A stretch of DNA of 64,000 nt from an uncultured Lachnospiraceae bacterium. GTDB taxonomy: Bacteria > Bacillota > Clostridia > Lachnospirales > Lachnospiraceae. Location: positions 92,362 to 156,361 of the forward strand of contig CAQGLR010000005.1 of the NCBI GenBank assembly GCA_948794795.1, in the 5' to 3' direction. The translations under genes were made by a program, and so were the position numbers. This document shows, piece after piece, positions 37,656 to 46,977 of this stretch (position 1 is the first letter of the stretch; the number at the start of each line of letters is the position of its first letter). The notes beneath the pieces are model-generated. The model saw nothing but the letters and a program-made list of their open reading frames with translations, did not search any database and was not told the origin of the DNA.

Positions 37656-38204
37656 TTACATATTTCCATCCTGCATTATCTTCCAGTTCTTTATAAGGTA
37701 ATCAATAAGTGACACTACTGTAAGTATTATTGCAGCATATATAAATACAAGCTCTGTTATATTAATAACAGTACCATCCAGGTCCACTATAAGTAATATG
37801 GACATAACCATCTGTGTTACGGTCTTGATTTTACCCCACCAGCTTGCTGCAAGCACCACACCTGCATCTGAGGCAACCAGCCTGAACCCGCTTATTATAA
37901 ACTCCCTGCTTATTATTATTATAACACCCCACACTGGCATAGGATTGCCAGGTATAGAAACAAAGCATATAAGGGCAGAACTTACTAAAAGTTTGTCTGC
38001 CAGTGGGTCCATAAATTTGCCAAAATTTGATACAAGGTTATATTTACGTGCTATATAGCCATCTAATGTATCTGTAAGGCTTGCCACTATAAATATCAGG
38101 ACGGCTATGTAATTTGAATACTCTACAAGGTCTGTGAGCATAAAAAATACGAAGAAAGGAATCATAATTATACGTAGCATTGTAATTTTATTAGGTAAAT
38201 TCAT
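37656..38204 (-). CDS. pgsA: CDP-diacylglycerol-glycerol-3-phosphate 3-phosphatidyltransferase
   Basis: A 182-residue membrane enzyme of phosphatidylglycerol synthesis, with the CDP-alcohol phosphotransferase motif SLTDTLDGYIARKYNLVSNFGKF (D..DG..AR..G form, first half) and several membrane helices. I start it at ATG 38204 (MNLPNKITMLR), 8 nt after AAAGGAG. It lies in the rimO-pgsA-pncC series. Confidence 0.94.
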   Translation of the reverse strand: MNLPNKITMLRIIMIPFFVFFMLTDLVEYSNYIAVLIFIVASLTDTLDGYIARKYNLVSNFGKFMDPLADKLLVSSALICFVSIPGNPMPVWGVIIIISREFIISGFRLVASDAGVVLAASWWGKIKTVTQMVMSILLIVDLDGTVINITELVFIYAAIILTVVSLIDYLIKNWKIMQDGNM

Positions 38205-38233
38205 AAAATTCTCCTTTCTGCATGGCATATTCC

Positions 38234-39571
38234 TTATTCCAATACCTCACCTGCCAGGTCATATCCATCTGAACCTGTAATTTCTACTTTTATAAACTCC
38301 CCAGACATAAGCTGCCAGTCTGTAGATACAAAGACATACCCGTCCACATCAGGGGCATCCCTGTATGTCCTGCATATATATACTTCTTCCTCTGGAAGAT
38401 ATCCTTCAGTAATTACATCCATCTGGCTTCCAGCCAATGACTCACTCTTACTGAATACAATCTGCTGCTGTATCTCCATTATCTCATTGCGTCTTGACTC
38501 TTTTACCTCTTCTGGTACCTGTCCTGCCATTTCTGCTGCTGGTGTATCTTCTTCCTGTGAATAAGTAAATACCCCAAGCCTGTCAAATTCCATCTTCTTT
38601 ACAAAATCCTTAAGTTCTTCAAATTCTTCTTCTGTTTCACCAGGAAAACCAGTAATTATAGTTGTCCTAAGTGCTATATCTGGTATACTGCTGCGCAGTT
38701 TTCCTATTATTTCTTCAAGTTCTGCCCTGTCTGTATGCCTTCCCATACGTTTAAGCACAGTATCTGACCCATGCTGTACAGGGATATCAAGGTAATGGCA
38801 AACTTTAGGCAGCCGTTTTATTGCATCCACCAGCTCATCTGTTATTTCCTCTGGATAACAATATAATATCCTTATCCATCTAATGCCTTCTACCCCAGAC
38901 AACCTTTCTAGCAGTTCTGGCAGGCTCTTTTTACCATATATGTCACTGCCATACAAAGTAGTTTCCTGTGCAACAAGAATAAGCTCACTTATACCTTTTT
39001 CTGCAAGGCTTTCTGCCTGTGCAACAAGATTATCCAAAGGCACACTCCTGTACTTTCCCCTCACCTTAGGTATAATGCAGTAAGTACAGCATTTATCACA
39101 GCCTTCTGCAATCTTAAGATAAGCATATCCGCCGCCAGACATAGTTTCCCTGCATGTAAATTGTCCGGGCAGGTAATCAATGCTTCTTAAACTCTCTATA
39201 ACAGCTGGCTCTGCACCTTTTCCTAGTGCCTTCTCTATACTTTCAATAAGGCTTTCATAAGCTGTTGTGCCAATAATTATATCAACTTCTGGCAGTTCCT
39301 TTTTTATATCTTCATGGTAACGCTGGGCAAGGCATCCAGCAGCAACAAGCAGCTGGCACTTTCCTTCTTCTTTATATCTTGCCATTTCAATAAGTGTATT
39401 TATACTTTCTTCCTTTGCATCACCAATAAAACAGCATGTATTTACAACAATTACATCTGCCCTGCCTGCATCATATATTATATTATATCCTGATTGTTTC
39501 AAAGATGTTACCATCATTTCACTATCAACCAAGTTCTTGTCACAGCCAAGAGAAACAAAATAAATATCCAC
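38234..39571 (-). CDS. rimO: ribosomal protein S12 methylthiotransferase
   Basis: A 445-residue radical-SAM enzyme. The UPF0004 domain has Cys10, Cys46/47 and Cys80 for one [4Fe-4S] cluster. The radical-SAM triad is Cys158, Cys162 and Cys165 (CDKCCTYC). A C-terminal TRAM domain follows. It adds a methylthio group to Asp88-equivalent of S12. FVSLGCDKNLVDSE at the start is RimO-specific, as opposed to MiaB. Confidence 0.95.
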   Translation of the reverse strand: MDIYFVSLGCDKNLVDSEMMVTSLKQSGYNIIYDAGRADVIVVNTCCFIGDAKEESINTLIEMARYKEEGKCQLLVAAGCLAQRYHEDIKKELPEVDIIIGTTAYESLIESIEKALGKGAEPAVIESLRSIDYLPGQFTCRETMSGGGYAYLKIAEGCDKCCTYCIIPKVRGKYRSVPLDNLVAQAESLAEKGISELILVAQETTLYGSDIYGKKSLPELLERLSGVEGIRWIRILYCYPEEITDELVDAIKRLPKVCHYLDIPVQHGSDTVLKRMGRHTDRAELEEIIGKLRSSIPDIALRTTIITGFPGETEEEFEELKDFVKKMEFDRLGVFTYSQEEDTPAAEMAGQVPEEVKESRRNEIMEIQQQIVFSKSESLAGSQMDVITEGYLPEEEVYICRTYRDAPDVDGYVFVSTDWQLMSGEFIKVEITGSDGYDLAGEVLE

Positions 39572-39622
39572 GCTGATAACCAGCCTTTCTTTATTTTATG
39601 CTAATTTGTACACCTGCTGCTT

Positions 39623-40474
39623 TTAAACATGCCTGCGCAGGCCTGCTGCATATACACAGTTGCACATAAGCATAGCTATTGTCATAGGCCCTACACCCCC
39701 TGGTACAGGTGTCACAGCCCCTGCCTTATTTACAACGCTTTCAAAATCAACATCTCCACAGAGTTTTCCATTCTCATCCCTGTCCATGCCTACATCAATA
39801 ACTGCAGCACCCTCTTTAATATATTCATCTGTTACAAATTTTGCCTTTCCTATTGCTACAATAAGGATATCTGCCCTCTTTGCCACTTCTTTTAAGTCCG
39901 CAGTATGTGAATGGCACACTGTAACTGTCCCGTTTTCACGTAATAAAAGCATTGCAACTGGCTTTCCCACAATATTGCTTCTGCCTATAACAACACATTC
40001 CCTGCCATCTATCTGTATATTATAACGTTTAAGCAGTTCTATAATACCTGCTGGTGTACATGATACAAAACCAGGCTGTCCAGTGCTTAATGCCCCTACA
40101 CTCTGGGGATGGAAACCATCCACATCTTTTTCAGGGCTTATTGTCTGTATTACTTTATCTTCATTAATATGTGGAGGAAGTGGAAGCTGCACAAGTATTC
40201 CATCTACATCCTCCCTGTCATTTAATGAACATACAAGTTTAAGAAGTTCTTCTTCTGTTGTATCTTCTGGTATTTCATATGCAAGTGAACGTATTCCTGT
40301 ATATTCACATGCCTTTTTCTTATTACCTACATAAACTGTGGAAGCCGGGTCATTGCCAACCTGTATAACGGCAAGGGTAACTTCTATTCCCTCTTTCTTT
40401 AATGCTGCCACTTTTTCCTTTACTTCGTCCTTTATTTCCTGGGAAACTTTCTTTCCATCAATAATAACTGCCAT
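39623..40474 (-). CDS. folD: methylenetetrahydrofolate dehydrogenase/cyclohydrolase
   Basis: A 283-residue bifunctional folate enzyme with VGNDPASTVYVGNKKKACE (catalytic Lys), DGILVQLPLP, VVIGRSNIVGKP and TPVPGGVGPMTIAML. I start it at ATG 40474 (MAVIIDGKKVS), preceded by GAGGAGAA; an extension to 40510 is open but lacks a site. Confidence 0.96.
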   Translation of the reverse strand: MAVIIDGKKVSQEIKDEVKEKVAALKKEGIEVTLAVIQVGNDPASTVYVGNKKKACEYTGIRSLAYEIPEDTTEEELLKLVCSLNDREDVDGILVQLPLPPHINEDKVIQTISPEKDVDGFHPQSVGALSTGQPGFVSCTPAGIIELLKRYNIQIDGRECVVIGRSNIVGKPVAMLLLRENGTVTVCHSHTADLKEVAKRADILIVAIGKAKFVTDEYIKEGAAVIDVGMDRDENGKLCGDVDFESVVNKAGAVTPVPGGVGPMTIAMLMCNCVYAAGLRRHV

Positions 40475-40543
40475 ATTTCTCCTCATTTCTGCAAAACGGA
40501 CTTTGTCCACCTTAGTTTTATTACGTATAATGCAATATTCTGG

Positions 40544-42193
40544 TTATACGTTGAATATGCTTCCTCCCACAAATTCACGCAATAGTGAATTTTTTGGTAT
40601 ATCTTCACTGCTTATTCCTATAAAATAATCAAGGAATTTTAAAAGCCTTTTGGCTTCTATATACTCTGGCACATCTTTTGGTATGCCAAAAAGCAGTGCC
40701 TCTGCATAAGGTTTTAAAACCGCAAGTTCATAAATTAACGATGAATTAAACATAACATCAGCTTCTTCCTGGAATGGGAATATATACCTGTCTTCACCTC
40801 TTCTTACAGAAGGCCACATAGCTATTGTCTTTGCTGCCTGTGTCCCTCTTGTGCGTGCATCCCTTGTAAGCCTCCTTATAAGCCTGCCGTCAGTAGTTGA
40901 AATCCTGTTATGTTCATCAATATTAAGCTGTGCAAGTGCACTTATATATATTTTAAACTTGCTCTCTTTTGGCAATGAATATGAAAGCCCGTCATTAAGC
41001 CCGTGGATTCCTTCTATCACAAATATATCATCTCTGTCAAGCTTCATAAAATTCCCTTTGTATTCACGCTTGCCTGTACGGAAATTAAACTCTGGAAGTT
41101 CTGCAATTCCTCCATTAAGCATTGTTGCCATATCTGAATTAAACAACTCTAAATCTATTGCTTCAAGGCACTCAAAATCATAATTGCCATTCTCATCTTT
41201 TGGGGTATCTTCCCTGTTCTTAAAATAGTTGTCAAGCGAAATTATACGTGGCTTTATGCCAAATGTCCTTAACTGTACTGACAGCCGGTTTGAAAATGAA
41301 GTCTTCCCTGATGAAGAAGGCCCTGCTATCATTACAAACTTTTTGCTCCTGTCAGAAGCTATTTCTTCTGCTATGCCTGCAATCTTCTTCTCCTGGAGAG
41401 CTTCCTGTACAAGTATAAGTGATGATATCCCGCCTTGTGATATTACTTTATTCAGCGCACCTACAGTATCAGCGCCAGCCATCTTTCCCCAGTCACATGA
41501 CTCCTGCAGTGTCTTAAAAAGCTTTGGACGTGGCTTGTATTCATCCAGCTGGTCTGGTGTCTTCCTGTTTGGCATATTTATAACAAAACCCCTGTCATAA
41601 AGCTGCAGCCCGAAATATTTAAGCACACCTGTAGATGCTGGCATATAACCATAATAATAATCCTCAAACCCGTCTAAAGTATATATATTTACTTTTGATA
41701 CACGGCGGAACTCAAAAAGTTCTTTCTTGTCATACATTCCATAATCTTCAAAAATACTTACTGCATCTTCTGTATCAACAGAACGCTTTCCTATAGGCAG
41801 GTCTTTTTCTGCAAGGTAATGCATCCTGTCCTCTACCTTGGCTATAAGCTCCTGTGTAAGCTTAATCCCCTCAGTTTCACAATATATGCTGTCACCTATT
41901 GCATGTTTTACAAAAATATTTTTAAGGCTTTCACCTGCTATATCATAAAATGCCTTAAGCATCAGAAGCGTTACACCTCTTATATAAGTCTTGTGCCCGC
42001 TGTCATATGATGTATCAAGAAATACCACTTCACAGTCCTGGCTTATGCGTTTATTAAGTTCCATAAGCTTTCCGCCGCACCTTGCGAGTATTATATCATA
42101 GCTGCATATATCCTTATATTCTTCTGCAAGTTCCCCATATGTAATATTGTCATTATATTCCTTTGCTACACCATTTACCTTAACTTTTACCAT
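40544..42193 (-). CDS. uridine kinase-like nucleoside kinase with N-terminal TGS/ThrRS-like domains
   Basis: A 549-residue protein. Residues 1-60 resemble a TGS domain, followed by a threonyl-tRNA-synthetase-like editing-domain region (FVKHAIGDSIYCETEG...). From ~280 there is a uridine kinase-type domain with P-loop GPSSSGKTSFSNRL and SLDNYFKNREDTPKDENG. This fused architecture is common in Clostridia; its substrate is unproven. It starts 15 bp after trmK. Confidence 0.88.
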   Translation of the reverse strand: MVKVKVNGVAKEYNDNITYGELAEEYKDICSYDIILARCGGKLMELNKRISQDCEVVFLDTSYDSGHKTYIRGVTLLMLKAFYDIAGESLKNIFVKHAIGDSIYCETEGIKLTQELIAKVEDRMHYLAEKDLPIGKRSVDTEDAVSIFEDYGMYDKKELFEFRRVSKVNIYTLDGFEDYYYGYMPASTGVLKYFGLQLYDRGFVINMPNRKTPDQLDEYKPRPKLFKTLQESCDWGKMAGADTVGALNKVISQGGISSLILVQEALQEKKIAGIAEEIASDRSKKFVMIAGPSSSGKTSFSNRLSVQLRTFGIKPRIISLDNYFKNREDTPKDENGNYDFECLEAIDLELFNSDMATMLNGGIAELPEFNFRTGKREYKGNFMKLDRDDIFVIEGIHGLNDGLSYSLPKESKFKIYISALAQLNIDEHNRISTTDGRLIRRLTRDARTRGTQAAKTIAMWPSVRRGEDRYIFPFQEEADVMFNSSLIYELAVLKPYAEALLFGIPKDVPEYIEAKRLLKFLDYFIGISSEDIPKNSLLREFVGGSIFNV

Positions 42194-42208
42194 TATTATA
42201 CCTCTCTT

Positions 42209-42925
42209 TTATAGATGCAGGTTTATTTTCTTAAGAATACCTTTTATCATATTGTACTCTTTTAATAATGTATCTTTTCTCTCTTTTATAGCAGCATTTC
42301 CACTGGCTGGAGCCAGGCTGCCTAATATACTGCCTGTCCGTTTCTGTTCTTTTAAAAGAAATTCTTCTAAAATTTTGTTTTTATTTTCTATTAAATATTC
42401 ACCATATATATATCCAGATTCATCTTTATAATGCTGGCTTCCAGGCACAGCCCTTATAACTACATAAAACTTTCCCCGTTCCTTAACCATTTCTTCACTT
42501 GCTATTTTAAATCCATGGTCATGCAGGAAATGGCGTACAATATATATTTCTGACTGTGGTGAAAGCACAAGTTCCTTTGCATCTTTTATTATATCAATGC
42601 TTTCTTCCAGTATACTGGCAATAAGTGCACCACCCATGCCGCTTATAAGGATTGTATCTGCTTCACCCTTTTTTAATCCTCTGGCACCATTAGAAAGCCT
42701 TACAGAAATATATTCTTCCATGCCGGATTCCTGTATATGCTGCCATGCCCTTTTTAAAGGTTCTTTATTAATATCCATTGCAATAGCGCCTCTTGCAAGT
42801 TTTTCTTCTACAAGGTATATAGAGGTAAATGCATGGTCGCATCCTATGTCTGCTACTATCCCGCCAGATTTTACATTAGAAGCAATACATTTAAGCCTTT
42901 CTGGATTTCTGCCTCTTTTGGCCAT
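42209..42925 (-). CDS. trmK: tRNA (adenine-22-N1)-methyltransferase
   Basis: A 238-residue SAM methyltransferase with RLKCIASNVKSGGIVADIGC DHAF-type motif I, LVISGMGG-like TILISGMGGALI and LSPQSE. TrmK methylates A22 of tRNA. It is 2 bp from rpoD, the usual sigA-trmK order. The Nif3-like gene that often follows is absent; a nucleoside kinase follows instead. Confidence 0.93.
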   Translation of the reverse strand: MAKRGRNPERLKCIASNVKSGGIVADIGCDHAFTSIYLVEEKLARGAIAMDINKEPLKRAWQHIQESGMEEYISVRLSNGARGLKKGEADTILISGMGGALIASILEESIDIIKDAKELVLSPQSEIYIVRHFLHDHGFKIASEEMVKERGKFYVVIRAVPGSQHYKDESGYIYGEYLIENKNKILEEFLLKEQKRTGSILGSLAPASGNAAIKERKDTLLKEYNMIKGILKKINLHL

Positions 42926-42927
42926 TT

Positions 42928-44196
42928 CTACTCAAGATAATCCTTAAGCTTACGGCTTCTGCTAGGATGCCTTAATTTACGCAGCGCTTTGGCTTCTATC
43001 TGGCGGATACGCTCACGTGTTACTTTAAATTCCTTGCCAACTTCTTCCAGTGTCCTTGCACGCCCGTCTTCCAGCCCAAAACGCAGTTTTAATACCTTCT
43101 GCTCCCTTTCAGTAAGAGTTCCTAATACTTCTTCTAATTGTTCCCTTAAAAGGGTAAATGCTGCGGCTTCTGCTGGTACAGGTACATTGTCATCCTGTAT
43201 AAAGTCACCAAGGTGGCTGTCCTCTTCTTCGCCTATAGGGGTTTCAAGGGAAACTGGTTCAAGGGAAATCTTCTGTATTTCACGTACCCTGTCAACAGGC
43301 ATATTCATATATTTGGCAATTTCTTCTGGGTATGGTTCACGTCCAAGCTCTTGTAAAAGCTGTCTTTGTACCCTTACGAACTTATTAATTGTTTCAACCA
43401 TATGGACAGGTATACGGATAGTCCTTGCCTGGTCAGCTATAGCTCTTGTAATTGCCTGGCGTATCCACCATGTAGCATAAGTGCTGAACTTAAATCCTTT
43501 TCTATAATCAAATTTCTCTACTGCCTTAATAAGCCCTAAATTTCCTTCCTGTATTAAGTCAAGGAATAACATGCCACGTCCAACATATCTTTTAGCAATA
43601 CTTACAACAAGACGGAGATTTGCTTCTGCAAGCTTTTTCTTGGCTTCCATATCGCCTGCTTCCATTCTGTTAGCAAGTTCTACCTCTTCTTCTGCTGAAA
43701 GCAGTGGCACTTTTCCTATCTCTTTTAAGTACATGCGTACGGGATCTTCTATACTTACTCCGTCTGGAACTGACAAATCAATATTTTCTATTTCTTCCTC
43801 ATCAGGAACTTCACCACTTGCCTCAAGCTCAAGTATCATATCATCATCAGTATCTTTGTCATCAGATATCCTTAAGACATCTACACCGCTTGCTTCAAGA
43901 AACTCTATTACCCTTTCTGTCTTTTCTTCATCAAGTTCTACATCTGCAAGGAAATTATTTATTTCTGCAAGCTCAAGTACATTCCTTTTGCTTTTAGCAA
44001 GTTCTTTTAATGCTATAAGTTTCCGCTGGAACCTTTTCTTTTCTTCTTCTATTGCATCTGAATTTTTCTTTGCAGCAGCTTTTGCAGGTTTTGTACCTCT
44101 GCCCTGTACCTTTCTTTTATTTCCAGCATCAGCCTTTTCTATTGTATTTTCTGGTTCTTTTCTAATATCTTTTGCTGGTTCTCTTCCTGTTGCCAT
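42928..44196 (-). CDS. rpoD: primary RNA polymerase sigma factor
   Basis: A 422-residue sigma-70 protein. A Lys-rich N-terminal extension precedes region 1.1, then regions 1.2-2 (DLIQEGNLGLIKAVEKFDYR, KFSTYATWWIRQAITRAI), region 3, and region 4 (EVGKEFKVTRERIRQIEAKA). It directs housekeeping transcription. It lies downstream of dnaG in the macromolecular-synthesis operon arrangement. Confidence 0.97.
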   Translation of the reverse strand: MATGREPAKDIRKEPENTIEKADAGNKRKVQGRGTKPAKAAAKKNSDAIEEEKKRFQRKLIALKELAKSKRNVLELAEINNFLADVELDEEKTERVIEFLEASGVDVLRISDDKDTDDDMILELEASGEVPDEEEIENIDLSVPDGVSIEDPVRMYLKEIGKVPLLSAEEEVELANRMEAGDMEAKKKLAEANLRLVVSIAKRYVGRGMLFLDLIQEGNLGLIKAVEKFDYRKGFKFSTYATWWIRQAITRAIADQARTIRIPVHMVETINKFVRVQRQLLQELGREPYPEEIAKYMNMPVDRVREIQKISLEPVSLETPIGEEEDSHLGDFIQDDNVPVPAEAAAFTLLREQLEEVLGTLTEREQKVLKLRFGLEDGRARTLEEVGKEFKVTRERIRQIEAKALRKLRHPSRSRKLKDYLE

Positions 44197-44230
44197 AGTG
44201 TTCCTTCCTTTCTTATCCTTACGCTATACT

Positions 44231-46012
44231 TTAACCATCTTTCAGATAAATATGCAATTTTGCTGGTGTTTGCAGAGCTTTCTTCTCTTGTATAAGCCCT
44301 TTTAGCTCATTCAGGTCTGTAAGTTCCCTTGTACGTTTATCTATACTGTACTCTTTTATATGGATTACCAGTTCATTAAGCGCCTTTTCAAGCTCATCAT
44401 TACCCATATCTGCTGCAAATCCTGTCTGGAAGATATCTGCTACTGTATTTTGTACATCTGCTTCACTAAAATGGTTTATTATCCTTGCAGGTTCAAGCCT
44501 TCCCTCTTCAAGCTGCCCATAAAGCATCCTGGCAACCTGGCTGTAAGGTTCACCAAAATAATCTTTTGCCTGCACAATATCTTTTATCTGTTTATATAAA
44601 CCAGGCCTTTCTATTATTAATGAAAGCAGAAGCTTATATGAATAACTAATTCCTTTATTTCCTTCTTTATTCTTTATTGCAGCAGCAGGGCGCCGGATAT
44701 CTGCTGTGGCAGTATTTCCTGGAAAGCTTGTTCCATAACGTATCACCAGGCTTTTCAGGTCATCACGGCGCAGTGCATACTTTGCCGCAACTGCCTCAAG
44801 ATAATTTTCACGCTGTACTTTGTCTTCAAATTCCAGCAGCATCTTTGCTACAGCATGGTAAAACTTTGTATTTTGTTCCGGGTCAGATACATCATATTCC
44901 TTTCTTGCCACGCCTGTTTCAAAAAAGAAACTGTTCTCTGCCTTCTCCATGCGTTTCCTGAATTCATCTGCACCAAGCCCTTTTATAAATTCATCTGGGT
45001 CCTTATAAGGCTCCATATTAACCACCCTTGCATTAATCCCTGCCTGCCGGAGCATAGGAATTGCACGGAGTGCTGCTTTCCGCCCTGCCTGGTCACTGTC
45101 ATACGTAAGGAGCACTTCATCTGTATACCTTTTAATAATTCCTGCCTGCTGTATTGTAAATGCAGTGCCAAGCGATGCAACAGCATTAGTAAAGCCTGCC
45201 TGGTGAAGGGCAATTACATCGATATACCCCTCACAAAGTATCATATTCTTATTCTTGCCAAGCTTTGCATAATTAAGTCCAAAAAGATTCCTGCTTTTGT
45301 CAAACAGCTTTGTTTCAGGCGAATTAAGGTATTTGGGTTTCGCATCACCCATCACCCTTCCTCCAAAACCTATAACCCTGCTGTTTACATCCATTATTGG
45401 AAATATTACCCTGTTAAAGAACTTGTCATAAACCCCCCGTTCATCTATTTTAAAAAGTCCTGTTTCTTTAAGGATAGCATCACTATACCCTTCATGCCGG
45501 AGGAACCTGTACAGCTCACCGCCTCCCTGGCCTGCATACCCAAGCCCGAAATGCCTTATTGTTTCATCTGAAATCCCTCTGGATGCCAGGTATTCATATC
45601 CTGTCCTGCCTTGCGGTGATTTAAGCTTTGCATAATAATACCCCCCTGCTTTCCTGTTTATCTCAAGAAGCTGCATCCTGATGCTTTCCTGTTCTTTATG
45701 CTCCTTGTCCATTTCCCTTTTTTTAAGAATTATGCCTGCTCTTTCTGCAAGTGCTTCCATAGCTTCCTGGAATGTATAGTTCTCATATTCCATAATAAAT
45801 GTTATTACACTGCCGCCTGCACCACAGCCAAAGCATTTATACATCTGCCTTGTGGGGTTTACCGAAAAGGAAGGGGTCTTCTCATTGTGGAACGGGCATA
45901 ACCCTGTATAACTTCCACCTGAACGCTTAAGTTTTACATAGCTGCCAATAACATTTACAATATCATTGGCAGCCCTTACTTCTTCAATCTGCTCATCTGT
46001 ATACCATGGCAT
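44231..46012 (-). CDS. dnaG: DNA primase
   Basis: A 593-residue primase: N-terminal CHC2 zinc finger (CPFHNEKTPSFSV...YKCFGCG), catalytic core with TOPRIM motif ILCEGYIDVIALH, and a helicase-interacting C-terminal domain. It makes replication primers. I start it at ATG 46012 (MPWYTDEQIEEV), 5 nt after GGAGG; an open extension to 46048 is not needed. It is the first gene of a leftward run that may reach rpsA. Confidence 0.96.
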   Translation of the reverse strand: MPWYTDEQIEEVRAANDIVNVIGSYVKLKRSGGSYTGLCPFHNEKTPSFSVNPTRQMYKCFGCGAGGSVITFIMEYENYTFQEAMEALAERAGIILKKREMDKEHKEQESIRMQLLEINRKAGGYYYAKLKSPQGRTGYEYLASRGISDETIRHFGLGYAGQGGGELYRFLRHEGYSDAILKETGLFKIDERGVYDKFFNRVIFPIMDVNSRVIGFGGRVMGDAKPKYLNSPETKLFDKSRNLFGLNYAKLGKNKNMILCEGYIDVIALHQAGFTNAVASLGTAFTIQQAGIIKRYTDEVLLTYDSDQAGRKAALRAIPMLRQAGINARVVNMEPYKDPDEFIKGLGADEFRKRMEKAENSFFFETGVARKEYDVSDPEQNTKFYHAVAKMLLEFEDKVQRENYLEAVAAKYALRRDDLKSLVIRYGTSFPGNTATADIRRPAAAIKNKEGNKGISYSYKLLLSLIIERPGLYKQIKDIVQAKDYFGEPYSQVARMLYGQLEEGRLEPARIINHFSEADVQNTVADIFQTGFAADMGNDELEKALNELVIHIKEYSIDKRTRELTDLNELKGLIQEKKALQTPAKLHIYLKDG

Positions 46013-46087
46013 AAAGCCCTCCTTCCCTCTGGCTGGATGCCTGTACATGGCATATGTAATATTAAGCCAGAAACCTGTCTAATATAT

Positions 46088-46114
46088 TTATTCGACACCC
46101 ATTTGTTATTTCCT
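46088..46114 (-). promoter_or_regulatory. candidate sigma-H-type promoter of dnaG-rpoD
   Basis: On the minus strand AGGAAAT (46108-46114), 14 bp, then GAATAA (46088-46093). This follows the B. subtilis sigma-H pattern AGGA..T-N14-GAAT, as in spoVG. It lies 76 bp upstream of the dnaG ATG. A TGTCGAA (46091-46097), the core of a Spo0A box, overlaps the -10 element. B. subtilis rpoD also has a sigma-H promoter in its operon. The match is by eye. Confidence 0.4.
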
Positions 46115-46177
46115 TTTTTATAAAATGTGAAATTTCTATGTTTTTGTAATACAGCCAGGAACCACTCTTTGCAGAAG

Positions 46178-46311
46178 TCAAATACCCCGCAGCAAGCTGA
46201 CGGGGCATCAAGTTTGTCTTTCGCAGCAGAGCTGCGGGGTATTTGACCCTCGCGGGCGCGCTCGGATGATGTAAGCAAGCTTACACATCCTCACTTTGCC
46301 TTCGCGGGAAT
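46178..46311. repeat. hairpin repeat, family D, copy 1
   Basis: A perfect 16-bp inverted repeat TCAAATACCCCGCAGC (46178-46193; complement 46231-46246) with an inner GACGGGGCATCAAGTTTG. A second hairpin follows, GGATGATGTAAGC / GCTTACACATCC (46264-46289). The segment ends CCTCACTTTGCCTTCGCGGG. A related segment is at 61347-61500. Confidence 0.7.
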
Positions 46312-46392
46312 AAAACAGCCCTCTGGACATATAGCATGCTTATATAAAATATACTACTATCCAAAGGACTGGCATAAAAATATTAAAAGTGC

Positions 46393-46851
46393 TTACCGTT
46401 TCTTCTTATCAGTTGTTGTACCATTATTGTCATCTGTTTTATTTGTTGTACCATTTCCATTGTTATTATTGTTGTTATTATTATCAATATTATCATCATT
46501 GGTATCTGCGCCTGTACCAGTTCCATTGCCTGTAGTGCCATTACCTGCAGTACCATTATTTGTAGTGCCGCCTGTACCATTATCATCACCTGTCAGGTCA
46601 TCTACAGCGTCACCTGCACCATCCATAATGTCTTCTGCGCCGTCTTCAATGTCATCCACAACACCACCATTATCACCTGTTCCATTATTGTTATCATTGT
46701 TATTATTGTCACCAGCGCCATTATTATCACCAGGGGCACCTGATGTTCCAGGGGATGTAGCAGAGTTATTATTATTTGTATTGCCACATCCGCCAAGAAG
46801 CATGACTGATAAGGACATAGCCGCAATTAATACATAAAATTTCTTTCTCAT
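46393..46851 (-). CDS. Asn/Gly/Thr-rich low-complexity lipoprotein
   Basis: A 152-residue protein with a lipoprotein signal: MRKKFYVLIAAMSLSVMLLGGC, where Cys follows the lipobox LLGG. The mature part is almost entirely Asn, Gly, Asp and Thr, with one short amphipathic stretch (VVDDIEDGAEDIMDGAGDAV). No catalytic motif is present. It is probably a cell-surface spacer or matrix-type lipoprotein; a role is unknown. Repeat-like coding DNA may allow length variation. Confidence 0.8.
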   Translation of the reverse strand: MRKKFYVLIAAMSLSVMLLGGCGNTNNNNSATSPGTSGAPGDNNGAGDNNNNDNNNGTGDNGGVVDDIEDGAEDIMDGAGDAVDDLTGDDNGTGGTTNNGTAGNGTTGNGTGTGADTNDDNIDNNNNNNNNGNGTTNKTDDNNGTTTDKKKR

Positions 46852-46977
46852 ATATCTTCTCCTTTTCTGTTATACTAATAATTAACTTGCAACATTAGTA
46901 TGACACAAGGGAAAAAATATTATTCCGGAATTTATTTTTATTATTTTGTTTATCCTGTTAATAAAAATAAACTATTT

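Noticed and set aside
45976..46278. 100-codon minus-strand frame upstream of dnaG
   Set aside because: It runs through a hairpin repeat and into dnaG in another frame; no family match.
46178..46311. Terminator of an upstream gene
   Set aside because: The hairpins are not followed by a clear T tract on either strand and match a dispersed repeat.
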